From Limnohabitans sp. DM1 (GTDB lineage Bacteria; Pseudomonadota; Gammaproteobacteria; Burkholderiales; Burkholderiaceae_C), in contig NZ_CXOO01000042.1 of assembly GCF_001269385.1 (NCBI RefSeq), positions 39,035 to 103,034 on the forward strand: a stretch of 64,000 nucleotides of DNA, in the 5' to 3' direction. Positions within the stretch are counted from its first letter, which is position 1; each line of letters opens with the position of its first letter. The translations under genes were made by a program, and so were the position numbers. Below the pieces are notes generated by a model, which was not told the origin of the DNA, did not search any database, and saw nothing but the letters and a program-made list of their open reading frames with translations. Of the stretch, positions 17,855 to 27,654 are shown piece after piece.

Positions 17855-19354
17855 TCAAGGCCTTGTGCGCGTTTGGGGGCTGAGTTTTTTCCAGGGCAAG
17901 TCGCCCGGGTCGGCGGCCATGGGACCGGCCGCTTTGGCCACCAGCACGCGGCTGGCGATGGGCGTGAAGTCGGCCCGAAAATGGTTGGAGCTTTTGACCA
18001 CCAGCAGCTTCATTTGCTCGGGGTGGATGCCCACGGCGCGGAACAGTTCGCGGTCAAGCATCTGCATCTTGCCGCTGGCCACGGCGATCAGCACGCCGTC
18101 GATTTCAAGGCACGCACAAGGGCCGATGTGGGCCTTCATGCCGGTCATCATCGGGCCTTTGAGTTCGCAGTACTCCGGCCCCAAAGCCCGCACTGTGAAG
18201 CGCCCCTGCAAGGGCGGGTCGCTTGCCTCGCCCGTGAAGGTGGGCACCGCTTTGCCCAAAGCCAGTTGCAGGCTCGCCCCCACCCCGGCGGCATGGGCCA
18301 TGTGGGCGGCTTCAGGGTCGTACAACAAGCCCAGTGCCACTTGGCCAGGCCAGCGCTGACCCGCGCCTTGTTGCAGCAATGCGTGCAGCATGCCCGTGGT
18401 GTTGCTGTCACCGCCTGCGCCCGGGTTGTCTTGCGTATCGGCCATGACCACGGGGGCGGCTGACACTTCGGCCGTGGCCAGGGCTTGCGTCACGGCCTCG
18501 CGGGCAGGCAGCACATCGGGACGCCACTGGCCGGGTTCGGCCACGCGCTCAAACAAGCGCTGCACCGCCACATCAGCCTGTGGGCCATGGCCCCAGACCA
18601 CAGGGCCGCACTCGGCAAAATCAGACGCCGGAAAGCCCATGCAAAAACTGAGCATGCAACCCGTTTGCGACTCCAGCGCGATCATCTCGTCGTAGAGGTC
18701 TTTGGCCGGGGCCATCCAGGTGCTTTGGGCGTTGAGGGGAATCAAAAACGGCAGGCGTCGCGCCTGCATCGGGCGCTTGCCGCCTGCGCGCAAATGTTCG
18801 CGCAGCAGCAGGGCGGCCCGCTCGCCGGTCTCGGCCATGTCGATGTGCGGGTAGGTGCGGTAGGCCACCAGACCGTCGGACAGCTGCAGCATGCGCTCGG
18901 TCACGTTGGCGTGCAGGTCCAGGCTGGCGACGATGGGCAGCTTGGGGCCGACCACCGCACGGATGCGGGCGATCAGCTCGCCTTCGCTGTCGTCGGCGTT
19001 TTCGGCCACGGCTGCGCCGTGCAGATCGAGGTACACCCCGTCCAGGCCCTGCACCAGGGCCGCACGAACGTCTTCGACAATGGCCGCGCAGATGCGCTCA
19101 AACGCGTCTTGGGTCACGTACGACGAGGGCGTGGCCCCGGCCCAGGCAGAGGGCACCAGTTGCCAGCCTTCGCGCCGCGCCGCGTCGATGAAGCCGCCCG
19201 CCGGGATGTTCACGCCCGTCATCTGATCGATCAGGGCCTGCCCGCGCACATAGGCCGGAAAGGCCTCGCCGCTTTGGAAGGCGGCCCAATCGGCCAGGCT
19301 GGGGGCAAAGGTGTTGGTCTCGTGCTGGTAGCCAGCGATCAGGATGCGGGTCAT
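17855..19354 (-). CDS. M81-family metallopeptidase (MlrC-like)
   Basis: 499 residues. The N terminus MTRILIAGYQHETNTFAPSL has the HETNTF motif of the family. SLDLHANVTERML and RTYPHIDMAETG provide the D-x-H and YPHxD zinc-site residues. MlrC is known for the final steps of microcystin degradation, but most homologues in soil and water bacteria have unknown peptide or amide substrates. It sits 6 bp downstream of the peptide ABC ATPase gene, which implies the transporter feeds it. Confidence 0.9.
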   Translation of the reverse strand: MTRILIAGYQHETNTFAPSLADWAAFQSGEAFPAYVRGQALIDQMTGVNIPAGGFIDAARREGWQLVPSAWAGATPSSYVTQDAFERICAAIVEDVRAALVQGLDGVYLDLHGAAVAENADDSEGELIARIRAVVGPKLPIVASLDLHANVTERMLQLSDGLVAYRTYPHIDMAETGERAALLLREHLRAGGKRPMQARRLPFLIPLNAQSTWMAPAKDLYDEMIALESQTGCMLSFCMGFPASDFAECGPVVWGHGPQADVAVQRLFERVAEPGQWRPDVLPAREAVTQALATAEVSAAPVVMADTQDNPGAGGDSNTTGMLHALLQQGAGQRWPGQVALGLLYDPEAAHMAHAAGVGASLQLALGKAVPTFTGEASDPPLQGRFTVRALGPEYCELKGPMMTGMKAHIGPCACLEIDGVLIAVASGKMQMLDRELFRAVGIHPEQMKLLVVKSSNHFRADFTPIASRVLVAKAAGPMAADPGDLPWKKLSPQTRTRP

Positions 19355-19360
19355 GCGGTG

Positions 19361-20971
19361 TCAGTTTTCCAGAGGAGGCAGTGCCGCTGGCGCGGCATCG
19401 AACAAGCGCCGGGTGTAGTCTTGCTGCGGGTTGGCGTAGAGATCAACCGTGCGGCCTTGCTCCACGATGCGGCCTTGGTGCATCACGATGACGCGGTCAC
19501 ACAGCTGTGCGGCCACGCGCAGGTCGTGCGTGATGAAGAGCAGCCCCAGGCCCAAACGCGACTGCGCTTCGCGCAGCAAGTTCAGGATCTGGGCCTGCAC
19601 ACTCACGTCCAGCGCACTCACGGCCTCATCGGCCACCAGCACCTGCGGGCGGCACGCTAGCGCACGGGCAATGGCCAGGCGTTGACGCTGGCCACCGCTG
19701 AACTGGCTGGGATAGCGTTTCAAAGCATCGACTGGCAAGCGCACTTGCGTCATCAATTCAACCGCGAGTGCTTCGGCTTGCTCGCGCGACTGGCCAAAGT
19801 TCATCGCGCCTTCGACCATCGATTGACCCACGGTACGGCGGGGATTGAGCGAGCGGTTCGGGTCCTGAAAGACCACCTGCACGCGGTGGCGCAGGGGTCG
19901 CAACTGGCCCTCAGGCATGCGGGCCACGTCGTCGGCGTCCCACCAAATCTGCCCTTCTGTCGGGTCGATCAGGCGGATCAGGCAACGCGCAAAGGTCGAC
20001 TTGCCCGACCCCGACTCGCCCACGATGCCCACCGTCTCACCGGCACGCACGGCCACCGCCGCATCCATCAGAGCCGCCGTGGGGCGGCTGCGGCCCAGCC
20101 AGTCGTGGCTGGTGTAGGTCTTGCCCACGCCCTGACCCGACAGCAGGGCAGGCCCCTCGGGCTCGGGTTTGGCAGGCGGTGGCGTCATGCCCGGCACAGC
20201 GACCAGCAACTGGCGCGTGTAATCGGCGCGGGGGCGGCGCAGCACCTGACCGCAGTCGCCGCTTTCGACCGCCAGACCCTGGTTCATGACCAGCACCTGG
20301 TCGGCGATCTCGGCCACCACGCCCATGTCGTGGGTGATGAAAAGCACCGCGCTGCCCTGCTCGCGCTGCAGGTCGGCGATCAAGCGCAAAATTTCTTTTT
20401 GTGTGGTCACGTCAAGCGCGGTGGTCGGCTCGTCGCATATCAAGAGCGCGGGCTTCAAGATCACGGCCATCGCGATCACGATGCGCTGCCGTTGCCCACC
20501 GCTGAGTTGGTGAGGGAAGCTGCGCAGCATGCGTGCCGGGTCGGGCAGCTTGACGCGCTCGAACACACGCAGGATTTCGGCACGGCGCTGCTCGGCAGGC
20601 CAGTCGGTGTGGGTGGACAGCAATTCATCGACCTGGTCGCCGCAGCTCATGACCGGGTTCAGGGCCGTCATGGGCTCCTGGAACACCATACCCATGGCCT
20701 TGCCGCGCAACTGACGCAACCGCAGTTTGGACGCCTGCAGCAAGGATTCGCCCTGCAGGACGATGTCGCCCGCCACAGGGTCCAGCTCTTTGGGCAGCAG
20801 CCCCATCACCGTGGTGGCCATGACCGATTTGCCCGAGCCGGACTCGCCCACCACGCACAGGGTCTGGCCAGGCAGGATGTCGAGCGACACCCCGGTGATG
20901 GCATGGGCCCGGTCACCGCCCGCAGGCAAGGCGACCGAGAGGCCGCGAATGGACAGAACGGGTGTACTCAT
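19361..20971 (-). CDS. Dipeptide/oligopeptide ABC transporter, two ATPase domains in one chain
   Basis: 536 residues holding two full ABC ATPases, equivalent to DppD and DppF fused. Each half has a Walker A loop (GESGSGKSVMA and GESGSGKSTFA) and a signature (LSGGQRQR and FSGGQRQR), with Walker B LLICDEPTTALD and VLVADEAVSALD. The second signature follows YPSQ as in DppF. It powers import by the two permeases encoded upstream and overlaps the first of them by 4 bp. Confidence 0.95.
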   Translation of the reverse strand: MSTPVLSIRGLSVALPAGGDRAHAITGVSLDILPGQTLCVVGESGSGKSVMATTVMGLLPKELDPVAGDIVLQGESLLQASKLRLRQLRGKAMGMVFQEPMTALNPVMSCGDQVDELLSTHTDWPAEQRRAEILRVFERVKLPDPARMLRSFPHQLSGGQRQRIVIAMAVILKPALLICDEPTTALDVTTQKEILRLIADLQREQGSAVLFITHDMGVVAEIADQVLVMNQGLAVESGDCGQVLRRPRADYTRQLLVAVPGMTPPPAKPEPEGPALLSGQGVGKTYTSHDWLGRSRPTAALMDAAVAVRAGETVGIVGESGSGKSTFARCLIRLIDPTEGQIWWDADDVARMPEGQLRPLRHRVQVVFQDPNRSLNPRRTVGQSMVEGAMNFGQSREQAEALAVELMTQVRLPVDALKRYPSQFSGGQRQRLAIARALACRPQVLVADEAVSALDVSVQAQILNLLREAQSRLGLGLLFITHDLRVAAQLCDRVIVMHQGRIVEQGRTVDLYANPQQDYTRRLFDAAPAALPPLEN

Positions 20972-21849
20972 GCGCCGCTCCGTTTCGCGAATTTGGGGTC
21001 CAGCACATCGCGCAGGCCGTCACCCAGCAAGTTAATGGCCAGCACCGTAGGCACCAGAAACAGCGCGGGAAACAGCACATTGCCCGGGTACTGGGTGAAC
21101 TGCACCCGGCCCTCGGCCATGATGTTGCCCCAGGTCGGGATGTCGGCGGGCAAACCCAAGCCGAGGAAGCTGAGGATCGCTTCAGTCAACACTGCGCTCG
21201 CCGCAATGAAGGTGCCCTGCACGATCAGCGGAGCCATCGCATTGGGCAAGATGTGGCGCACCAGAATGACCGGCGTGGGCGTGGCCAAAGCGCGGGCCGC
21301 CTCCACAAAGGGCTCTTCGCGCAAGGTCAGCACCAGCGAGCGCACCAGGCGCGTGACGCGGGGAATTTCAGGAATGGCAATGGCCACCACCACGGTCCAC
21401 AGCTGCGCGCCCAGTGCAGCGACCAACGCAATCGCCAGCAAGATGGCGGGAATCGCCATCAGGCCGTCCATGAAGCGCATGAGCACCGCGTCAGCGAGTC
21501 GAAAGTAGCCCGCCAGCATGCCCAGCACGCCCCCAACGGCCAAGGCCACCGTGGCGGTGAACAAGCCCACCAGCAAGGACACGCGTGTGCCGTAGAGCAC
21601 GCGGCTGTAAATGTCGCGGCCGAAGTTATCCGCGCCCATCCAGAAGGTGTGGGCCACGCTGGAGCCGTCGAGCAAGGCGAACTGCCCCACCGTGCCCGAG
21701 AGGGTGTTGATGTTGCCCGAGTCCATGGCGGCCGGGTCCACCGTGCCCAGCCAGGGGGCGATGGCGGCGACCAAAATCAACAGCACCAACACGCCAGACC
21801 CCAGACGGATCGAGGTGTTCGCCATCAGTTTGCGAAAAAGTTTGTTCAT
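20968..21849 (-). CDS. Peptide ABC transporter permease, DppC type
   Basis: 293 residues. The N-terminal segment IRLGSGVLVLLILVAAIAPW is the extra first helix of DppC-like subunits. FVEAARALATPTPVILVRHI is the EAA loop that contacts the ATPase. It starts 5 bp after the DppB-type gene and overlaps the ATPase gene by 4 bp, so the three are one transcript. Confidence 0.93.
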   Translation of the reverse strand: MNKLFRKLMANTSIRLGSGVLVLLILVAAIAPWLGTVDPAAMDSGNINTLSGTVGQFALLDGSSVAHTFWMGADNFGRDIYSRVLYGTRVSLLVGLFTATVALAVGGVLGMLAGYFRLADAVLMRFMDGLMAIPAILLAIALVAALGAQLWTVVVAIAIPEIPRVTRLVRSLVLTLREEPFVEAARALATPTPVILVRHILPNAMAPLIVQGTFIAASAVLTEAILSFLGLGLPADIPTWGNIMAEGRVQFTQYPGNVLFPALFLVPTVLAINLLGDGLRDVLDPKFAKRSGA

Positions 21850-21854
21850 GCGGT

Positions 21855-22808
21855 TCAGTAACGGATGCGGGGATCGAGCCAGAGGTAGCTCAAATCGACC
21901 AGCAGATTGATCAACACATAGAGCACGCTGAAAAACAGCACCACCCCTTGAATGACAGGAAAGTCACGGTTGAGCACCGCGTCCACCGTGAGCGAGCCCA
22001 GCCCGGGAATGGCGTAGACCGTCTCAGTCACCACCACGCCACCAATCAAAAGCGCAATGCCGATGCCAATCACCGTGACGATGGGCACCGCCGCATTGGC
22101 CAGCGCATGGCGCAGCAAGACCACCTGCTCGGTCACGCCCTTGGCTCGGGCCGTGCGGATGTAGTCTTCGGTCAGGGCTTCGGACACACTGGCGCGTGTC
22201 ACCCGGGCGATCAGTGCCACATAAATCGTGGCCAGACTGATCCAGGGCAACACCAGCTGATAGGCCCATGCACCGACTCCTTGCGAAGACGGCCCGAACA
22301 AACGGCGATAGCCTTGCACCGGCAGCCACTGCAACTCGATGGCAAAAACATAGATCAGCACATAGCCGATCACAAACACCGGCACCGAAAAACCGGCCAC
22401 CGCAAAACCCGACAAGATGCGGTCCAGCCAGCCTCCCATGCGCCAGGCCGCCAGCGTGCCCAGGGGCACGGCCAGACACACCGCAATCAGCATGGTGCCT
22501 GCGGCCAGCGACAACGTGGGCTCAATGCGTTGGGCAATCAGCTCGGTGACCGGTTTGTTGAGGTAAAAAGAATACCCCAGGTCGCCCTGCAAAACACCCG
22601 AAAGCCAGATGCCGAACTGCGTGAACAAAGGCTTGGTCAGCCCCAACTGTTCACGGATGCGGTCAATGTCTTCGTTGGTGGCATTGTTGCCCGCAATCAC
22701 GGCGGCGGGGTCCCCCGGCGTGAGCCGCAGGATCAGGAACACGATGATGGCCACCGTGAACAAAACAGGAATCAGCGCCAGCAGGCGCTGCATCAAAAAA
22801 CGCAGCAT
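21855..22808 (-). CDS. Peptide ABC transporter permease, DppB type
   Basis: 317 residues. MLRFLMQRLLALIPVLFTVA is the classic DppB start, and TEDYIRTARAKGVTEQVVLL is the EAA cytoplasmic loop. It forms the pore with the DppC-type subunit. The substrate-binding protein is encoded 123 bp upstream on the same strand. Confidence 0.93.
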   Translation of the reverse strand: MLRFLMQRLLALIPVLFTVAIIVFLILRLTPGDPAAVIAGNNATNEDIDRIREQLGLTKPLFTQFGIWLSGVLQGDLGYSFYLNKPVTELIAQRIEPTLSLAAGTMLIAVCLAVPLGTLAAWRMGGWLDRILSGFAVAGFSVPVFVIGYVLIYVFAIELQWLPVQGYRRLFGPSSQGVGAWAYQLVLPWISLATIYVALIARVTRASVSEALTEDYIRTARAKGVTEQVVLLRHALANAAVPIVTVIGIGIALLIGGVVVTETVYAIPGLGSLTVDAVLNRDFPVIQGVVLFFSVLYVLINLLVDLSYLWLDPRIRY

Positions 22809-22931
22809 GAAAGATTCCGAGGATGACGATGAATGAGCAGCCAGCCGAGGCCCAGACCCAAGGCCCTGCCCCGAAAGCTGTCGATGCAGTCAAGACCGGC
22901 CGGACCCCGCAGGGCCGACCAGCTTGCCCGA

Positions 22932-24506
22932 TCAGTTCTTCTTGATGTTCCAGTACACCTGCGCACCACCAGGCACCAGGCCCGTGACGTTCTTGCGCAA
23001 AGCCGCAGGGTTAAAGTACTGGCCCAATGGCACATGCGAAGCGGTCTCCATGGCGCGCAGCTGAATCTGCTCGGCAATCTGCTTCTTCTGCGCATCGTTG
23101 GTGGCCTGAGCAAACTTGACTTTCAGGTCTTCGATCTGCTTGTCGTCTTGCCAGCCAAACCAGCCTTTGTCACCCGCAGCATTCATCATGGCCATGGTCA
23201 GCGGGTTCAGGATGTCACCAGCCGTCCAAGCGGTCATGAAGGCATTCCAGCCGCCTTGTGCAGGCGCATCTTTCTTGGCGCGGCGTGCCACCAGCGTGGC
23301 CCAGTCCATTTGCTGCATGTCCACTTTGAAGCCAGCGGCTTCGAGCTGCTGCTTGGCCACCAAGGGCAGCTTGGCAATCGAGGCCAGATCGGTCGGACGC
23401 ATCAACAAAACAGGCGTGCCGTCATAGCCAGCCTCTTTGAGCATTTCTGCCGCTTTCTTGGGGTCAGCCATGCCGGTGTAGATACCGGTCTTGTCGCTGG
23501 CCAAGGGTGTACCGCAGGGGTACATGCTCTTGCAGAACGTGAACATGCCGGGGGCACCCACCTGGGTCTTCAGGTGAGCTTCCTGGCCCAGCGCCACCAT
23601 GGCGGCCTGGCGGATCTTGACGTTGTTGAACGGTGCATGCAGATGGTTGAATCGCAAGATGAACTGCAATCCAGCAGGTTGCGCGTCCACCAAATGGATG
23701 TCTTTTTGCGCCTTGAGCGATGCGTATTGCTCAAAGGTGGGCTGCTCGACGATGTCGACCTCACCGGCCACCAGCGCATTGAACTGGGTTTGCGGGTCGC
23801 GGATGATGACCCACTCCACGCGGTCCACATTCACCTGCTTGCCGCCGGTGGTGCCATCTGGTGCTTCCGCGCGTGGCTTGTATTTGTCGTTCTTGGTGTA
23901 AACCAGTCGCTCACCTGGCTTGTACTCGGCGGGCACGAACTTGTAAGGACCGGAACCCACGTGTTCCTTGATCTGCTCGGTGCCGGGTGTGGCCGCGATG
24001 CGTGCGGGCATGATGAACAACACGTTGGACGAAGGCTTGCCCAGCGCCTCGAGCATCACGCCAAAAGGCTTGTTCAACTTGATCACAAAGGTCTTGGCAT
24101 CGGGCGTGGCGTAGCTCTCAACACTCTTGGCCAGCACGCCGCCAAAGCTGTCGCGGCTGGTCCAGCGCTTGATGGACGCCACCACGTCTTCGCTGTTGAC
24201 AGCTTTGCCATCGTGAAACTCCAGCCCGTCACGCAGCGTGAACGTCCAGGTCAGGTTGTCTTTGCTCACGTTCCACTTGTCCACCATCTGGGGCTTGACC
24301 TTGCCGGCCAGATCGGTGCCGAACAAAGTGTCATAAATCATGTAGCCGTGGTTACGGGTCACGAAGGCCGTGGTCCAGACAGGATCGAGGATGGTGATGT
24401 TGGCATGGGGCACCACCTTGAGGGTTTTGCCTTGGGCCTGAGCGGCCATAGGTGCACACATCGCTGCAGCCAAAGCCGCAACAGCAAAAAGAGAACGACG
24501 CTTCAT
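22932..24506 (-). CDS. Periplasmic substrate-binding protein of the peptide ABC transporter (SBP family 5)
   Basis: 524 residues with a clear signal peptide (MKRRSLFAVAALAAAMCAPM, cleavage after AQA). HANITILDPVWTTAFVTRNH and LRDGLEFHDGKAVNSEDVVA are typical of the DppA/OppA cluster. It delivers a peptide- or amide-like ligand to the permeases encoded downstream. Gene order SBP, permease, permease, double ATPase, M81 peptidase, amidase suggests a dedicated catabolic import unit. The gene diverges from a second amidase gene. Confidence 0.93.
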   Translation of the reverse strand: MKRRSLFAVAALAAAMCAPMAAQAQGKTLKVVPHANITILDPVWTTAFVTRNHGYMIYDTLFGTDLAGKVKPQMVDKWNVSKDNLTWTFTLRDGLEFHDGKAVNSEDVVASIKRWTSRDSFGGVLAKSVESYATPDAKTFVIKLNKPFGVMLEALGKPSSNVLFIMPARIAATPGTEQIKEHVGSGPYKFVPAEYKPGERLVYTKNDKYKPRAEAPDGTTGGKQVNVDRVEWVIIRDPQTQFNALVAGEVDIVEQPTFEQYASLKAQKDIHLVDAQPAGLQFILRFNHLHAPFNNVKIRQAAMVALGQEAHLKTQVGAPGMFTFCKSMYPCGTPLASDKTGIYTGMADPKKAAEMLKEAGYDGTPVLLMRPTDLASIAKLPLVAKQQLEAAGFKVDMQQMDWATLVARRAKKDAPAQGGWNAFMTAWTAGDILNPLTMAMMNAAGDKGWFGWQDDKQIEDLKVKFAQATNDAQKKQIAEQIQLRAMETASHVPLGQYFNPAALRKNVTGLVPGGAQVYWNIKKN

Positions 24507-24533
24507 GAATCACTCCAGTCAATAGGGGGACAA

Positions 24534-24545
24534 GTCAAACTTGAC
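24534..24545. promoter_or_regulatory. Short inverted repeat in the divergent SBP/amidase promoter
   Basis: GTCAA-AC-TTGAC lies in the 60-bp gap between the two divergent starts. It is a plausible regulator site only because of its position and symmetry. No regulator gene is adjacent. Confidence 0.3.
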
Positions 24546-24566
24546 CAAAACACTATAAATGCAAAC

Positions 24567-26015
24567 ATGCCAATCACTTATCAGGACATTACCCAATCCA
24601 GCGCACTCGATTTGTCGCGTGCGATACACACCCAGCAAGTCTCATGCCGCGAAGTCATGCAGGCGACACTGGCGCAAGTTGACCGACTCAACCCACTGAG
24701 CAACGCCATCGTCAGCCGTGTCGAGCAGGACTTGTTGCTGTCACAAGCCGCCGAGCGCGACGCTCAACTGGCCAGGGGCCAATCCCTGGGATGGATGCAT
24801 GGCCTGCCCCAAGCCATCAAGGACCTGGCCAATGTGCAGGGCTTGCGCACCAGCCTGGGCTGCCCCTTGATGAAGGACTTTGTGGCCGCTGAAGACGGCT
24901 TGATGGCTCAGCGCATGAAAGCCGCAGGCGCCATCGTCATCGGCAAAACCAACACACCCGAATTCGGCCTGGGCTCGCACACCTTCAACGAGGTGTTTGG
25001 GGCCACACGCAACGCCTGGAACCCCGGCAAATCCGCAGGCGGCAGCAGTGGCGGCGCAGCCGTGGCGCTGGCCCAACGCATGCTGTGCGTGGCCGATGGC
25101 TCAGACTTCATGGGCAGCTTGCGCAACCCGGCGGGCTGGAACCATGTGTTTGGCCTGCGCCCCTCGCAAGGCCGTGTGCCCATGTGGCCCGCGCAAGACG
25201 TGTTCATTGCGCAACTGGGCACCGAAGGCCCCATGGCCCGGCATGTGCGCGACCTGGCCATGTTGCTGTCGGTGCAGGCGGGCACGCATGCGCCCAGCCC
25301 CTTGAGCCTGAGCCAGGACCCCGCCGTGTTTGCGGGCAGCCTGGACAGCGACCCCAAGGGCAAGCGCATCGGCTGGCTAGGCGACCTGCAAGGCTATTTG
25401 CCCATGGAAAGCGGCATTCTGGACATTTGCCAGTCGGCCCTGGGCAGCCTGTCTGACATGGGCTGTCAAGTGGACGAGGCCGTGCTGGGCATGCCACCCG
25501 AGCAGGTCTGGCAAGCCTGGCTGGTCTGGCGCCAGGCCCTGGTCGGGCCGCGTGTGGCGCCTTTTTTGGTGAATGCGGCCAACCGCGAAAAAATCAAACC
25601 CGAAGCGCTGTGGGAACACGACCAATCGCTTACCTTGACCGGCGCGCAGCTGATGTCGGCCAGCGCCACACGCACACGGTTTTTCCAGAGCATGCTGCAG
25701 TTGTTTGAACGCTTTGATGTGCTGGCCATTCCGGTGGCGCAAACCTGGCCGTTTGATGTGACGCTGCGCTGGCCGCAAAGCGTGGCTGGGCGCTCCATGG
25801 ACACCTACCACCGCTGGATGGAAGTGGTGATTTACGCCACCTTTGCGGGCCTGCCCGCCATCAGCGTGCCCGCAGGCTTTGGCCCCGATGGCCTGCCCAT
25901 GGGCCTGTCACTGATTGGCAAACCTCAGGGCGACCTGGACTTGCTCAAACTGGCCCACGCCTATGAAATGGCCAACCAGCCCATGATCGCCCAAAAGCCG
26001 CCCGGTGTTTCGTAG
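24567..26015 (+). CDS. Amidase-signature family protein, divergent from the peptide transporter
   Basis: 482 residues from ATG 24567. The much longer open frame from 22833 reads antisense through the substrate-binding protein gene and is not real. LPQAIKDLANVQGLRTSLG carries the catalytic lysine and KSAGGSSGGAAVALAQRML the serine-rich signature. SDFMGSLRNPAGWNHVFGLR replaces the common GTDxGGSIRxPA block, with the nucleophile serine kept in GSLRNPA. The substrate is probably an amide linked to the imported ligand; this is inferred from context. Confidence 0.88.
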   Translation: MPITYQDITQSSALDLSRAIHTQQVSCREVMQATLAQVDRLNPLSNAIVSRVEQDLLLSQAAERDAQLARGQSLGWMHGLPQAIKDLANVQGLRTSLGCPLMKDFVAAEDGLMAQRMKAAGAIVIGKTNTPEFGLGSHTFNEVFGATRNAWNPGKSAGGSSGGAAVALAQRMLCVADGSDFMGSLRNPAGWNHVFGLRPSQGRVPMWPAQDVFIAQLGTEGPMARHVRDLAMLLSVQAGTHAPSPLSLSQDPAVFAGSLDSDPKGKRIGWLGDLQGYLPMESGILDICQSALGSLSDMGCQVDEAVLGMPPEQVWQAWLVWRQALVGPRVAPFLVNAANREKIKPEALWEHDQSLTLTGAQLMSASATRTRFFQSMLQLFERFDVLAIPVAQTWPFDVTLRWPQSVAGRSMDTYHRWMEVVIYATFAGLPAISVPAGFGPDGLPMGLSLIGKPQGDLDLLKLAHAYEMANQPMIAQKPPGVS

Positions 26016-26041
26016 GTCGGCGGCTTGAGCCCCGACATGGC
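26012..26041. repeat. REP family 2 half unit at the amidase stop
   Basis: GTAGGTCGGCGGCTTGAGCC overlaps the last bases of the amidase gene and continues CCGACATGG. Only one arm is obvious. It matches the GTAGGTCGGC arms seen at 3330 and 58213. Confidence 0.6.
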
Positions 26042-26075
26042 GCCTGCGCCGAAGCCAACAGAAAGACGCAGGCCC

Positions 26076-27398
26076 TCAAGCCCCCAAGCTGCGTGACCAG
26101 CCGGTCAAGTCCAGCGAGGCCAAGGCCATGATCTTGGCCGAGTCCACCAGCTCCTGAATGCCCACATACTCATCGGGCTGGTGCGCCAAGTCCAGGATGC
26201 CCGGACCGTAGGCGATGCAGTCTTGCAGCTTGCCCGTGCGCACGATGTGCTTTTGGTCGTAGGTGCCGGGGCTGGCGATGTAGCTCGGTTCACGCCCCAG
26301 CACGCGGGCAATGGCGCGGGCTGTGGCGTCAACCACTGGCGCGTCTTTGGGCGTGGCGGTGGGCACAAAACTCATGATGTCGCGGATGCCGTAGTCAAAG
26401 CCCGGCCGGGTGCGCTTGAGCTCGTCCAGCATGTCAATGATTTCCTGCTTGACGGCCTCGAGGTTTTCTTCGGCAATGAAGCGGCGGTCGAGCACCGTGC
26501 GGCAGCTGTGCGCCACCACCGGCGCGGGCGTTTGCGCCGTGGGCCAGCCGCGTTCGTCGTTGGCATAGTGTTGCTCCACCTGCCCGCCGTGGATGCTGTT
26601 GATGTTGAGCGTGCTCACGCGTGCGCCCGGCGGCTCCACCGGCTCGGCCGTTTTGCGGCCTTGCAGGCGCGGCTGCAACTGCGTCTCCAGCAAATGGATG
26701 AAGGCGCTCATGTGGTTGATGGCACTGTCGCCCAAAAAAGGCATGGAGCCGTGCGCGATGCGCCCCCGGGTTTCCACCTCACCCCACCACACGCCACGGT
26801 GTCCCAGGCAAATGCGGTCCACCCCCAGCGGCTCTGGGATGATCACATGGTGCACGCGGGGTTTGCTGAAGTAACCACGCTCGGCCAGATAGCCCACGCC
26901 CGCAAAGCCGCCGGATTCTTCGTCCACCGTGCCGCTGATTTCCAAAGCGCCCGGTATCGGCAAACCCGACTCGATCAGGGCTTCGCAGGCGATGATGCTG
27001 GACGCCAGGCCACCCTTCATGTCGCAGGTGCCACGGCCATACACGCGGCCGTTGGCCACATGACCGCCAAAGGGCTCATAAGTCCAGCCCGAACCCGCCT
27101 CGACCACGTCGATGTGGCTGTTGAAGTGCACACATTCACCCGTCGAGCCACCTTGCCAGCGGGCCACCACATTGGTGCGCGGGTGGCTGTCGCTGTCGCC
27201 GGGGGCACCGATGGCACGCACGTACTCGACCGCAAAGCCTTTTTTGGCCAGCCGCTCACCAATGAAATGGGCGCAGGCCTCGTAGGCATCACCCGGCGGG
27301 TTGACGGTCGGGATGCGCACCAAATCTTGGGTGAGCGCTGTGACTTCGTCGCGCTTGGCGTCGATACGGGCAAGGAGGTGTTCAACAGCTGAGTGCAT
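26076..27398 (-). CDS. M20-family metallopeptidase (ArgE/DapE-like deacylase)
   Basis: 440 residues from ATG 27398 (MHSAVEHLLARIDAKRDEVT). Zinc-site blocks are HFNSHIDVVEAGSG (His and Asp), YGRGTCDMKGGLAS (bridging Asp), SGTVDEESGGFAGVG (catalytic Glu pair) and VIIPEPLG. The family removes acyl or aminoacyl groups from small molecules such as acetylornithine, succinyl-diaminopimelate and dipeptides. It converges on the second amidase gene and may belong to the same scavenging pathway; the exact substrate is not visible. Confidence 0.88.
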   Translation of the reverse strand: MHSAVEHLLARIDAKRDEVTALTQDLVRIPTVNPPGDAYEACAHFIGERLAKKGFAVEYVRAIGAPGDSDSHPRTNVVARWQGGSTGECVHFNSHIDVVEAGSGWTYEPFGGHVANGRVYGRGTCDMKGGLASSIIACEALIESGLPIPGALEISGTVDEESGGFAGVGYLAERGYFSKPRVHHVIIPEPLGVDRICLGHRGVWWGEVETRGRIAHGSMPFLGDSAINHMSAFIHLLETQLQPRLQGRKTAEPVEPPGARVSTLNINSIHGGQVEQHYANDERGWPTAQTPAPVVAHSCRTVLDRRFIAEENLEAVKQEIIDMLDELKRTRPGFDYGIRDIMSFVPTATPKDAPVVDATARAIARVLGREPSYIASPGTYDQKHIVRTGKLQDCIAYGPGILDLAHQPDEYVGIQELVDSAKIMALASLDLTGWSRSLGA

Positions 27399-27486
27399 GG
27401 GGGCAGTGTATCGCCCGCCCCCAGCGTGCATCAGTCACACAGGGCTCAGTTTTTGTCCCCTTGACGAGGTCTACCCGGCATGACCC

Positions 27487-27652
27487 CTGTTGATCAGGCC
27501 CTGTGAAGTATTCAAGGCTCAAAGGTTTTGACAGGTCGTACCTTCAGGTCCGGCATTGCAGGCTCCGACGCAGGTCCGTATCGGGGCTGAAGCCACCGAC
27601 CTACGGGTGACTTGGCGCAACCGTTTCAGAATTCAGCGCGCCGCATCAATAG
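27487..27652. mobile_element. MITE-like element A: terminal inverted repeats around a REP core
   Basis: The left end TTGATCAGGCCCTGTGAAGT and the right end (reading inwards, ATTGATGCGGCGCGCTGAAT) are imperfect inverted repeats. A family-2 REP palindrome lies between them from about 27548 to 27606. It has the same layout as elements B (29206-29382) and C (61708-61858) and no coding capacity. The right end lies 2 bp from the stop of the persulfide dioxygenase gene. Confidence 0.65.
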
Positions 27653-27654
27653 GC

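Noticed and set aside
22833..24566. A 1060-codon open frame that extends the amidase gene far upstream
   Set aside because: The first 578 codons are antisense to the substrate-binding protein gene and show no protein-like motifs. Amidase homology starts at the ATG at 24567, after the divergent promoter.
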